Under the pieces are notes generated by a model that was given only the letters and a program-made list of their open reading frames with translations, had not been told where the DNA came from and ran no database searches. From contig NZ_CP028272.1 in assembly GCF_009914055.1 (NCBI RefSeq), positions 1 to 64,000 on the forward strand: 64,000 nucleotides of DNA, in the 5' to 3' direction. Source of the DNA: Mixta intestinalis. Lineage in GTDB: Bacteria > Pseudomonadota > Gammaproteobacteria > Enterobacterales > Enterobacteriaceae. How positions within the stretch are numbered: position 1 is the stretch's first letter; every line of letters starts with the position of its first letter. Shown piece after piece: positions 7,851-15,930 of this stretch. The position numbers and the translations under genes are program-made.

Positions 7851-8470
7851 TAACCTATCAGAGACAATGAGCTCTTTAATTCTATCCAGACGAAAATCAT
7901 GAAATGACTGACGCAATTCACACCACCCTGCCAACATCCGTGATGAATCAAAAAACAAAGCAATAGGCCAGATATCTCTTAACGTTATCGAATTATTTTT
8001 ATCAGTATAAATGATTCTTACTCCATTTCGACAAGCTATTCCTTTTCGTATGTCACTGAGATAATTGCTTTTTACATGATCACTTCCAGATGAATTAGTT
8101 AGTTAGTTATTTATTATCTATTTCATCTGCAAGGTGTCTTAGTAAAATGAAATGGATTTTTTCATCATGCTTTTTGCTGCAATGTTTAATTCCATATCTG
8201 TGTTTTGTATAACCCAATTTAAAACCTAGAACTAGAGCCTCAACTTCATTTTTTTCAAAAAACAGGGGCGAAAGATTGAAGTCTGACTTAAGGATATACC
8301 CAATACCAGCACATTCTTCAATTTCAGCTCCTTGTTGCCCCAGTATAGCGATATCACGATAATTACTGCGGACACTCACATTGAGTTCCTGTGACAGAAA
8401 CATAGCAGTCACTGAATAGCGACGAGAACGCAGTTTCTTATCAGTTCAAAAGACGCTGGGTTCTTGTCAT
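7851..8470 (-). pseudogene. WYL-domain (YafY-type) transcriptional regulator, broken
   Basis: Read leftward from ATG 8470, the frames together spell a YafY-type regulator: an N-terminal HTH (MTRTQRL, then VTAMFLSQELNVSVRSNYRDIA), the linker GAGIGYILKSDFNLSPLFF, and a WYL domain (RDIWPIALFFDSSRMLAGWC then HDFRLDRIKEL). At least two single-base losses near the N terminus (around 8450 and 8430) and stops around 8107-8090 break the frame. The C-terminal end is cut at 7850 by the Tn3 inverted repeat. Intact members bind DNA and sense ligands through WYL. It lies 1 kb upstream of the biosynthetic operon and faces away from it, so it may once have been linked to it, but that is a guess. Confidence 0.8.
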
Positions 8471-8629
8471 ATAATTTTATTCTCAAGTATTATCTCATTA
8501 TTTATTGGCATTTTTTAATTCTCCGGCAACAGCGCTGATATTATGTATTTTCGCAGTATAGTCATGGTACCAAGCTATTGTTTATAAATGACATTATACA
8601 GGTTCCCAATCTCCTATACCTATAGAGGG

Positions 8630-8661
8630 CTTGGATACGGCATATCTTGGATACGGCATAT
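8630..8661. repeat. Tandem direct repeat, 2 x 16 bp
   Basis: CTTGGATACGGCATAT occurs twice head to tail (8630-8645 and 8646-8661) in a gene-free stretch. It is probably a local duplication; no function is evident. Confidence 0.8.
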
Positions 8662-9370
8662 CTAGTTGGGACTGTAGCTGTCAGAGTCTGCCATGCTGTA
8701 GAAACTTCAAGTCGCCGTTGCTCGGCGATCTATAAATATCATTGTGGTGGCTGTCAATCAGTAAGTGTCTCGTTTCCATAGGGCCAAGTTTTTGTTCCGT
8801 TTATGTTCTTCCTGTAGTTACTGTTTATTTCTCATCCTATCTCCCGGATTTGGCAGGATATGAAGGGTATATGGAAGCTGGTGCTGTTCAGGGATTAGAC
8901 GGTAACGGTCAACCGGTAATCCTCTCTGCTGAGCAGTACCACAAGTTACATTAGCGGAATGGTTGTCGCTGATGGAAACCAAGTTTGCTTATATGATGAG
9001 GGTCGAGAATCGGCGAATACTGCCGCCTACTGAACATCATCAACGTAACACGATGACCACCGTTCCCTGCTCTCCTTGTGTGTTCGATAGTTAGGTATAA
9101 TCATAAAGAATTCCGCAGCCAATTCTATTGATTAATTTTCTGCATTTTTTATCAGGCCACTAATCAAATGCTATTCGATTAGTTATATTGATGAACCACC
9201 CAAAAACACCTTATTGACTCCTATTAAAAATCAATTAATATCAAACGATTACCAAAAGTCAAAGTTAATGTTGTCATGTTAGTTCTTTATGATGGGTTAA
9301 AAAGAAAGAAATAAACGCCATTATAATTCCAATCCCCCCCTAATAACTCCTAATTTTCACTCTGCAAAAA

Positions 9371-9386
9371 TGTGATTTAGATCGAA
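9371..9386 (+). promoter_or_regulatory. CRP-like site upstream of the biosynthetic operon
   Basis: TGTGATTTAGATCGAA has the full left half-site TGTGA and the TTTAGATC core of the CRP consensus, with a weakened right half (TCGAA instead of TCACA). It lies 96 bases before the first start codon, in an AT-rich region where an upstream activator would bind. Confidence 0.4.
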
Positions 9387-9481
9387 TAAATAGATTAAGG
9401 AAATTGTGCAATCCAAATAAAACATTTATTCATAACACTCGTGAGTAAAAATGGATTGATATTTACCTACAAGGATACCTG

Positions 9482-10882
9482 ATGTATAAAAACCGTTGCT
9501 ATATGCCTTTTATTCTGTACCCTCCGGATATGTATGATGTGTTTGGGCAAGAAATGAAAAATAATCTTGTCGACTCTTTAGCGCTGAATTCCAGTGGCAC
9601 AGATTTTGTCATGTATATATCTATTCCATATTGTCGTGTGTGTTGTAAAGCATGCCCGTATTTTATGGAACTGCTTCCGATGAACAGTTACAAAACACAT
9701 GAAACGCTGGATAGATATGTGGATGCGTTGATTACCGATTTGCGTAATCATGCGTCAACCAAGCGTTGGAGTACAGCAAAGCTACGTGGTGTATATATAG
9801 GGGGTGGAACCGGTTCATTACTGGAAATTAAACACCTTGACAAAATACTTACAACCTTAGAGCAAGGATTTAACCTCTCTGAAGATTGTGAAATAACGCT
9901 TGAAGGTAATGCTAAAGATTTTGATATAGAAAAATCAAAATTTATTGCCAGTTCATTAATAAACCGGGTTTCCTTGGGAGCGCAGTCATTTCAGCCTGAA
10001 GTACTGAAAGTGGTGGGCGCACCACATAAAGCCCGTCAAACCATCAGTACGATTAAAATGCTTCAGGATACAGGGGTGAACCATATTTCACTCGACATGA
10101 TGTACAATATGCCTGAGCACACGGTCTCACAATGGGAAAAAGATTTTAAGGTACTTCATGAGCTTGGTATTCAGCACCTTACAACATACCTTTATCGTAT
10201 AACGCCGGGAACACGACAGGACGCACTGATAAAATCAGGTAAAGTGGTGCCGGTCGCTGATGCTGAAAGTATGATGGTAAAAGAAATGCAGCTCATGATC
10301 CGCCAGTTTGCAGCTGATGCTGGAATGCAAAACTATATGTATGAGCATTTTTCATTACCTGGCTTTGAGTCGCGGTACAATCACTGGACGATGAAGGAAT
10401 GTGTGGATGCTCTTGGGGTGGGTCCCGGAGCCTATAGTTTCATCAACCAACGACGAACTGGTACCTCAAAAGATGTCGAACGCTATATCAGAGACGTTAT
10501 GTCGGGTGAAAATACGTTTACTACTGCCAGTTCCCCGTTGTCGCCGATAATAAGCAGACAGCGTTACATCATATTTAACTTACTTTATTACAGAATAGAT
10601 AAAGAGCATTATAAATCTTTATGGGGGGCTGAGCCTGTCGTTGACTTTGGTCATATTCTTAACGGGTTAATTCAGGATGGTATGGTTTATGATGAAGGCC
10701 CCTATCTGGTGGTAACCGAAAAAGGGAAACAATGGCTCCAGAATATAATGCTTGAGTTTTTTGATGACAGCATGTGGGAGAATTCTACTGCTCTTGAACA
10801 ACAGCAGAGTTCATGGGCCATGAATAATCATATGATTGATTTAGGTTCATCAAGTAAAAGTTTCTGGCTGGCTAAAATTTAA
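9482..10882 (+). CDS. HemN/HemW-like radical SAM enzyme, first gene of the cluster
   Basis: A 466-residue class C-type radical SAM protein. The 4Fe-4S motif is CX3CX2C at C51, C55 and C58 (YISIPYCRVCCKACPY), as in HemN and HemW; the SAM-contacting GGGTGS is at 107-112 and SLGAQSF follows near 165. The C-terminal 100 residues resemble the HemN accessory domain. In natural-product clusters such proteins act as C-methyltransferases or cyclopropanases, while HemN itself decarboxylates; which reaction applies here is unknown. The ATG at 9482 follows AAGGA by six bases. It heads an operon encoding a KS, ACP and cyclases, so it probably acts on the polyketide or its precursor. Its place in a biosynthetic operon argues against a housekeeping haem role. 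Confidence 0.85.
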   Translation: MYKNRCYMPFILYPPDMYDVFGQEMKNNLVDSLALNSSGTDFVMYISIPYCRVCCKACPYFMELLPMNSYKTHETLDRYVDALITDLRNHASTKRWSTAKLRGVYIGGGTGSLLEIKHLDKILTTLEQGFNLSEDCEITLEGNAKDFDIEKSKFIASSLINRVSLGAQSFQPEVLKVVGAPHKARQTISTIKMLQDTGVNHISLDMMYNMPEHTVSQWEKDFKVLHELGIQHLTTYLYRITPGTRQDALIKSGKVVPVADAESMMVKEMQLMIRQFAADAGMQNYMYEHFSLPGFESRYNHWTMKECVDALGVGPGAYSFINQRRTGTSKDVERYIRDVMSGENTFTTASSPLSPIISRQRYIIFNLLYYRIDKEHYKSLWGAEPVVDFGHILNGLIQDGMVYDEGPYLVVTEKGKQWLQNIMLEFFDDSMWENSTALEQQQSSWAMNNHMIDLGSSSKSFWLAKI

Positions 10883-10897
10883 TTAAAATGGATAAAT

Positions 10898-11623
10898 ATG
10901 GAAAGGAATTTCGATTTAAATTTGGCAAAAAAAGACATTACCAACCTGTTTTTTGAACTCGGCCTCATTCAATCTGTTACTGATAATATCAACCCTAGTG
11001 ATAGTCTCAGAAAAAAATATGATCTGGATAGTCAGGAATTAATGACGCTTCTGGATCTTGTATCATCACTAGCAATAAACCACTCGCCACTTCAAGAAGA
11101 AGAGGTTATTACGGTTGATGATCTAATCCGATTTCTAGCTGTAAATCGTGACGACTGGTTGTTTAACGACGTACCCTATATAATGCAAGGAAGTGTCCTT
11201 TTAAATAAGGATGTGGAAACTGTTTATTCTTATATTAAAGATTATAGAAATTGGCCTGGAATTATTAACCATGTTATTAAAATTGACTCAGAGTATGATG
11301 ACGGCCGCTTACAGACTTTTTCCATGTATATTGATGAATTCGGTTCTGGAAAAGAATATCACGTGAAATCCATGCGTTACCTTAATTCTCAAGCCGGTAT
11401 CATTGACTTTGCTCAACCTTTACCGCCAGAAGGTTTTCGTTGTCATAAAGGTGGGTGGCGATTTATTTCTGGCAATGATAATCAGACCCGCTTGGTTAGT
11501 TACCACGGATTTTCCCTTAATAAAGGTGTGGACCCGGAAGGACCGCTGGCCATGATCCGTAAACATATGAATGTGGCTCTCAGTACTTGGGCACGACACA
11601 GCAGTGGTGATACGAGTGAATAA
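10898..11623 (+). CDS. Acyl carrier protein fused to an SRPBCC cyclase/aromatase
   Basis: A 241-residue two-domain protein. Residues about 10-75 look like an acyl carrier protein: SLRKKYDLDSQELMTLLD carries the phosphopantetheine attachment serine (S45) in the LDS context. Residues about 95-235 are an SRPBCC (START-like, polyketide cyclase/aromatase) domain: IMQGSVLLNKDVETVYSYIK, then DYRNWPGI, a mid-domain FSMYIDEFG strand and the C-terminal helix. A carrier tethered to an aromatase would hold the nascent poly-beta-keto chain next to the enzyme that folds it. No other ACP gene occurs in the cluster. It lies 15 bases after the radical SAM gene and its end overlaps the next gene. Confidence 0.8.
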   Translation: MERNFDLNLAKKDITNLFFELGLIQSVTDNINPSDSLRKKYDLDSQELMTLLDLVSSLAINHSPLQEEEVITVDDLIRFLAVNRDDWLFNDVPYIMQGSVLLNKDVETVYSYIKDYRNWPGIINHVIKIDSEYDDGRLQTFSMYIDEFGSGKEYHVKSMRYLNSQAGIIDFAQPLPPEGFRCHKGGWRFISGNDNQTRLVSYHGFSLNKGVDPEGPLAMIRKHMNVALSTWARHSSGDTSE

Positions 11624-12044
11624 ACTCAGCCTCACCCTGCTGACACGCGCCGAAGTCCCTGAAGGGTGTGATCCATTGGCTCTAATCTGGGATCTAGATA
11701 ACTGGAAAAATTCACTCAGTAGGGTTAGAGATATCCGGCTTGTATCCTCCACGGCTACGTACCAGCATTTTTTTATGCTTTTTGAGGCTGGCTATGACCA
11801 ACCTGATACTGTTGAAATTGAACGTTGGTTTTCGGATTCCGTCATTACGGTAAAACATCTTGTTCCCCCGCCTGGCATCCTGTCCCTGGAAGCCGACTGG
11901 TGGGTTGATGATGTTATCCCCAGCCAGCTATTTTCCCGAAGAAAAATAATACTAGAAGAGAGCGCCTATTCGCCATCCCTAGCCAAAAAAATGTTTTTGA
12001 TTCTACGTGAAAATATAACCTCTCTGACTGGAAATATGTTATGA
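11616..12044 (+). CDS. SRPBCC-family polyketide cyclase/aromatase-like protein
   Basis: A protein of 142 residues if it starts at GTG 11616, which I prefer to the ATG at 11571: the GTG lies in GTGAATAA overlapping the stop of the previous gene, gives an N terminus (NKLSLTLLTRAEVP) that matches the first strand of SRPBCC proteins, and mirrors the ATGAATAA junction two genes later. The fold signature is a first strand, then LALIWDLDNWKNSLSRV, a central FEAGYDQPDTVEIERWF hairpin and a long C-terminal helix. It is a stand-alone cyclase or aromatase candidate for the same pathway. The substrate cannot be read from sequence. Confidence 0.75.
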   Translation: MNKLSLTLLTRAEVPEGCDPLALIWDLDNWKNSLSRVRDIRLVSSTATYQHFFMLFEAGYDQPDTVEIERWFSDSVITVKHLVPPPGILSLEADWWVDDVIPSQLFSRRKIILEESAYSPSLAKKMFLILRENITSLTGNML

Positions 12045-12970
12045 AAAATTCCATTGCGATAGTGGGAGGTGGAGTAACCGCCGCGCTTTCTACTTATTTC
12101 CTTGTCGGTGCTGCTCCTGTAACGCTCTATCGCCCGGCCTCATCTTCAGTAGGACAGATCCCGGAGATTATTCCTCGCCGTGTTTTTTTTACTGTGCTTA
12201 ATAAGCTTAATGAGGAGGAGATGATCAATTTCTGTAAGCCGCTACAAAAAACAATTATCTGGGAGTATAACGGTAGAGTGCGTGAAATACCTCTGTCGTC
12301 TAACAAGAATTTTTTTGTCTACGATAAGTTTCGTCTCGCCGATTACTTATTTATGCATACAGGTAAGAAAATTAGTAATGAGACAAAAGAGGTTGTATCA
12401 ATTGCAGACTTGTCCGGTTATGCCCGCATTTATGATTGCAGGGGAACTCGCGCAGTCACTCACGATGCAGCCTACGGGATCAATAAAACGTCAGAGGCTA
12501 TAACAGCCTGTCGTTACCTGATTACCCGCTCTGTTGGAGAAGTCTCAGATACCGTGATGCGATTCTGGACTGACACAGTCCAGAGCGGACGAGGCAGGAC
12601 CTATTTCCGTATTCCGGTATCTCAGAGCAACGTGTCGTTTGGTTGTTCCTCTCATCCGTCAGATCCGGTCAGCGAAGATGAGCTATTGGCCTTTTTTGAC
12701 ACGAAGGATTTACCTGTGGATGAAGGCAGCATCCTTTATCGTGGTTTCGTCACGCCACATATAAACACTTTCAGGTGCAATCAGCCCCATGTTATTTCCC
12801 TTGGCGACGCTCAACGTTCCCCCTGTCCATTAACTGAGTACGGCACACTGGCGGCGTTAAAACAAGTAGGCATACTGGCAGGAAACATGACGGCAGCGAA
12901 GTTAAACATTTCTCGCCAGTTCCACAATGTGAGTGATCCACACCTGCCTATGGAACTATTTTATGAATAA
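12041..12970 (+). CDS. FAD-dependent oxidoreductase, short halogenase/monooxygenase-like
   Basis: A 309-residue flavoprotein. The N terminus has a dinucleotide-binding loop (IAIVGGGVTAAL, residues 5-16, glycines 9-11), and near residue 260 the motif SLGDAQRSPCP resembles the GD motif that contacts FAD ribityl in group A monooxygenases and tryptophan-halogenase relatives. It is shorter than typical members (about 400-500 residues), and no WxWxIP halogenase motif is seen, so oxygenation or dehydrogenation of the polyketide seems likelier than halogenation. Its ATG overlaps the previous stop as ATGA, indicating translational coupling. It probably tailors the aromatic core. Confidence 0.65.
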   Translation: MKNSIAIVGGGVTAALSTYFLVGAAPVTLYRPASSSVGQIPEIIPRRVFFTVLNKLNEEEMINFCKPLQKTIIWEYNGRVREIPLSSNKNFFVYDKFRLADYLFMHTGKKISNETKEVVSIADLSGYARIYDCRGTRAVTHDAAYGINKTSEAITACRYLITRSVGEVSDTVMRFWTDTVQSGRGRTYFRIPVSQSNVSFGCSSHPSDPVSEDELLAFFDTKDLPVDEGSILYRGFVTPHINTFRCNQPHVISLGDAQRSPCPLTEYGTLAALKQVGILAGNMTAAKLNISRQFHNVSDPHLPMELFYE

Positions 12971-13700
12971 GTACATATGTATTTCCAGCACCCTTTACCC
13001 GGGAAATGGTGAGCCGGTGCCAATAAGAATTGATACACTGAGCCATAAGGAAGGTATCTCGCATCTGTGCAAAGGATTTGATATCCATCCAGCTGACTGG
13101 CCAGACGGATATGGCATATCAAATGAAACTGTCACTTTGTCGACACACCAAGGAACACATATTGATGCGCCTCTTCATTATTCGCCGGACGGACAGGACA
13201 TCGCCGCTGCAGACGTTAATCAGTTTATTGGCAGGGCCGTGATATTTACCGATAGTGCCCGTTCCGGATACGAAATCAGTCTGGATTGGGATAGTTACAT
13301 CGCCCGACTTGACGAATATGCAGATCGGGCCCATGCAGTATTTTTCATTACCGGGGCATACAGCCGTTATGGCCAAACTAGCTATTTTACGGACTTTAAG
13401 GGAATTCCGGTCGACTATATCAACGCCGCACTTGATCGTGAATACACATTGATAGGCACAGACGGTTTCAGCGTTGATCCTCCTTTTTCCGTGATGTCAG
13501 AGGCCTATATGAAAACGAAAAACCCATCAGTTCTCTGGCCTGCTCATGTACTTGGTAGAACTCGCCCTTATTACCAGATAGAACGTCTGGCAAATCTTGA
13601 ACATTTCGAGTGTGCAAGGTTGGTTGATTTCATCGCGCTGCCAGTGAAACTTCATTGTGGTGCTGCTTGGACGCGAGCAGTAGCAAGGATAATTGAATGA
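12963..13700 (+). CDS. Metal-dependent cyclase (kynurenine-formamidase-like, PF04199)
   Basis: A 245-residue member of the cyclase/kynurenine formamidase family. The metal-binding signature HQGTHIDAPLH is at residues 62-72, with further conserved stretches LIGTDGFSVDPP and the C-terminal region. The ATG at 12963, within ATGAATAA overlapping the upstream stop, is chosen over an earlier in-frame start at 12933. Members hydrolyse amide or cyclic bonds in tryptophan breakdown; others sit in polyketide clusters as putative cyclases. Given its place between a flavoprotein and a ketosynthase, ring closure or hydrolysis of a polyketide intermediate is the likely role. Confidence 0.8.
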   Translation: MNKYICISSTLYPGNGEPVPIRIDTLSHKEGISHLCKGFDIHPADWPDGYGISNETVTLSTHQGTHIDAPLHYSPDGQDIAAADVNQFIGRAVIFTDSARSGYEISLDWDSYIARLDEYADRAHAVFFITGAYSRYGQTSYFTDFKGIPVDYINAALDREYTLIGTDGFSVDPPFSVMSEAYMKTKNPSVLWPAHVLGRTRPYYQIERLANLEHFECARLVDFIALPVKLHCGAAWTRAVARIIE

Positions 13701-14845
13701 AACCTGTTTATATTGAACGAGCGTCAGCTGTTAGTCCGTTGGGTTCATCTCTTGACGACATTTGGCAAAATATCATTGACGGAAACACCGTTCACTCGAC
13801 TATCTCTTTGGCTAATGGTCAGTCCTATCTAGTTGCGGAATGTGAACCAGGAACGAGAGAAAATCTTTCCGATTATGGTTCGCTTTTCAGCCAGAAGATA
13901 ATCAGTCTTGTTAGCGAGCTTAAGTTGACAACGTCAGTCGATGTGATTTTTTTTGCAAGTGCGGTAGGGAACCTAGCCGAAGCAGAACATCAAGTTTACA
14001 GCTGTAATACTATTTCTTCAGAGTTGCTTGATTTCGCTGCAACTGAAAATGTATTTAGAAAGACCGCTGCATGGGGAGAGCATACGCGTTTTGTTACCAT
14101 ACCCACCGGATGCTGTGCTGGCTTACAAGCTATGGGGTTAGCCCGTGCACTTATGCACCAGCTGAACGTAACCCGTGGGTTGGTTATGTCGCTGGATTTT
14201 GGACTAACTCCTCTGGCAATTGAATCATTTAACAAAATCAATGCTACCCGAAGTTATTCTGATTCTCTATCTGCCAATCCTTCCAGGCCATTCTGTACTG
14301 ATCGCGATGGTTTTTTGTTTGCGGATGGCGGCGGAGCCGTACTTATCACAACCAATCGTCCTGAAGGCGATGGAGTGGCCGTTACCGGTTACGGCTGTGT
14401 TTCCAGCGCTTTTCATATGACTGATATCGAAACAGATGGCCGTGCCATACGTCAGAGTATCGAAAAAGCATTAACAGATGCAGACATAAGTGCAGAAGCC
14501 ATCACTCATATCAACCTTCATGCGTCGGGTACTCAGCAGAACGATCTGGCTGAATATCAGGCTCTGCTGGATGTTATTGGTCATGATATTCCTCCGGTAA
14601 CTGCATTCAAAGGTAATCACGGACATGCTTTGGGAGGGGCAAATATGATTGAAGTAGCATTGACGTGGAAAATGATGATGACCGGTATTTTACCTCCCAC
14701 TCCCTATGGACTGCCGGTAAACGCTTATCCGCAGATCACGGCTCGACATGCTCCTATAAATTCTGATTTCAACGCTGTCCTTAAAACGGCAAGTGGTTTT
14801 TCAGGTATTCATGCAGCACTGATACTGGAGTTAGTCAATGGCTGA
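13697..14845 (+). CDS. Beta-ketoacyl synthase, KS-alpha-like of type II PKS
   Basis: A 382-residue ketosynthase. The active-site region reads IPTGCCAGLQAMGLA with nucleophile C139; this TGCxxGL form is that of aromatic KS-alpha (TGCTSGLD) rather than of FabF. The histidines are H275 in NLHASGTQQND, matching the KS-alpha HGSGTxQND pattern, and H310 in NHGHALGGAN. All three catalytic residues are therefore present and it should condense malonyl units. It partners with the short KS-like protein encoded next, whose ATG lies in its last codons (ATGGCTGA). It is a little shorter than actinobacterial KS-alpha (about 420). Its own start overlaps the upstream stop (ATGA). Confidence 0.88.
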   Translation: MKPVYIERASAVSPLGSSLDDIWQNIIDGNTVHSTISLANGQSYLVAECEPGTRENLSDYGSLFSQKIISLVSELKLTTSVDVIFFASAVGNLAEAEHQVYSCNTISSELLDFAATENVFRKTAAWGEHTRFVTIPTGCCAGLQAMGLARALMHQLNVTRGLVMSLDFGLTPLAIESFNKINATRSYSDSLSANPSRPFCTDRDGFLFADGGGAVLITTNRPEGDGVAVTGYGCVSSAFHMTDIETDGRAIRQSIEKALTDADISAEAITHINLHASGTQQNDLAEYQALLDVIGHDIPPVTAFKGNHGHALGGANMIEVALTWKMMMTGILPPTPYGLPVNAYPQITARHAPINSDFNAVLKTASGFSGIHAALILELVNG

Positions 14846-15488
14846 AACTTATCGTTGTTTTCTTAAGCCCAGCGCTGCTGAGTTTATTTGTGATCAGGAT
14901 AAAAAAACGCTCACTGTCAGAGAGTTTGAGGCACTTACCCCTCGTCGGGAACGTCCAAAATTGCCAGTGAATAACAGAATGGCTGGTGCAATGTGGCAGC
15001 ATTTTTCTTTGAATAAACGGCTGAAAGAGTTTGGAGGTGATCCCACGCAAACCCCACTACTTATTCTGAATCGTTTTGCTAACTGGGATTATGTTGCTGA
15101 AATGATGTGCGGTAGTCAGTCAGCAATACTTGAAGCGATAAACTGTTACGTAGCAACGGCGTGGTTTCCTGCCACTCTGCAGGGTTACCTGACCATAGAA
15201 CACGGTAATACAGCTGAAGCCCTGACACTGGCCACAACAGATACTGGTATTCAGGCTGCAGCGATCGACAGCATTTTCCAGCGGGATCGTAATGGTATGC
15301 GCATGGGCTGTGTCATTGTCGGAACCTTCGAATGTCTGCCGCAAAAAATCGGCAGTAGTCAACTTTCTGTCAATTCAACGGTGGCATTCGGGGCCCTCAG
15401 TATTGTGCTCTCACAGGACAACGAGAGCACAGTTATAGAAACACTCACTTTACATAAGGAACTTTACCAACATGTCTTCAATATCTGA
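14838..15488 (+). CDS. Short KS-like protein, candidate chain length factor
   Basis: A 216-residue protein that resembles the N-terminal-domain-only ketosynthase-like family (PF13723) found beside ketosynthases in aryl polyene clusters. Residues 108-124 (AWFPATLQGYLTIEHG) occupy the place of the active-site region, with Q115 near where a chain length factor has Gln instead of Cys; then GNTAEALTLATTDTGIQAA and GMRMGCVIVGTFEC follow the KS fold. No catalytic Cys-His-His set is present. It probably pairs with the KS-alpha and sets chain length. About half the size of a classic KS-beta, so a truncated or alternative form. Its start overlaps the KS stop by 8 bases. Confidence 0.6.
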   Translation: MAETYRCFLKPSAAEFICDQDKKTLTVREFEALTPRRERPKLPVNNRMAGAMWQHFSLNKRLKEFGGDPTQTPLLILNRFANWDYVAEMMCGSQSAILEAINCYVATAWFPATLQGYLTIEHGNTAEALTLATTDTGIQAAAIDSIFQRDRNGMRMGCVIVGTFECLPQKIGSSQLSVNSTVAFGALSIVLSQDNESTVIETLTLHKELYQHVFNI

Positions 15489-15930
15489 TATGACTTTTGT
15501 TTTTGAATCCAGTGTTACCATACCAGCCCTTTATGCGTCCCGGATTTGGGATGTTTGGGAAGCTCTTGAAGACTGGCATAAGTGGGATGCTTCACTAAAA
15601 GGTACTCGTGCCCAAGATAACGGACTTACTCTGGGGAAACGTTTTGAAATTGTTACTGGACAAGGGCCTGTGCCGGTGTGTGTTACTGCATTGATCGCAG
15701 GCTTTCATTTTACCACGACAGCCCAGACTTCATTTGGCTCACTGTCATTTGGTCATACGCTGTCCCCGGATAAAAATGAGGAGTTGGTAAAACTGACCCA
15801 CTCTATTTTGGCCACAGCAAACTCTCCAAGTACACTCCCTCATCCATTACTTGAAAAGTTACAAGCTGATGTGGTGGACAGCGTTGAAAAACTGGCAGAT
15901 TTTGTGCAGCAGAAGGAAGATTCACTGTAA
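15472..15930 (+). CDS. SRPBCC-family protein, second stand-alone cyclase-like
   Basis: A 152-residue SRPBCC protein: an initial strand (MTFVFESSVTIPALYASRIW), the helix and loop WEALEDWHKWDASLKG with the W-x-x-W-D pattern common to polyketide cyclase-like members, a central beta sheet and a long C-terminal helix (LLEKLQADVVDSVEKLADFV). The ATG at 15472 lies inside the preceding gene (17-base overlap), and its stop overlaps the next ATG as TAATG. Likely a cyclase, aromatase or binding protein for an intermediate of the same pathway. Confidence 0.72.
   Translation: MSSISDMTFVFESSVTIPALYASRIWDVWEALEDWHKWDASLKGTRAQDNGLTLGKRFEIVTGQGPVPVCVTALIAGFHFTTTAQTSFGSLSFGHTLSPDKNEELVKLTHSILATANSPSTLPHPLLEKLQADVVDSVEKLADFVQQKEDSL

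Larger units (their letters stand above)
8471..9481. other. Intergenic region ahead of the biosynthetic operon
   Basis: No intact gene. At 8742-9120 short plus-strand frames look like a decayed coding region: an open frame ending PVILSAEQYHKL is continued by another frame reading TLAEWLSLMETKFAYMMR, as if one base were lost near 8950. The final 350 bases before the operon are very AT-rich and should contain its promoter; a CRP-like site sits at 9371-9386. Confidence 0.4.

Noticed and set aside
12041..12970. Assignment of the flavoprotein as a tryptophan halogenase
   Set aside because: Too short and lacks the WxWxIP motif; kept as a general FAD enzyme.
14838..15488. Idea that the short KS-like gene is a frameshifted full KS-beta
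   Set aside because: The next gene starts within it and is a complete SRPBCC protein; no KS C-terminal half is found in any frame.
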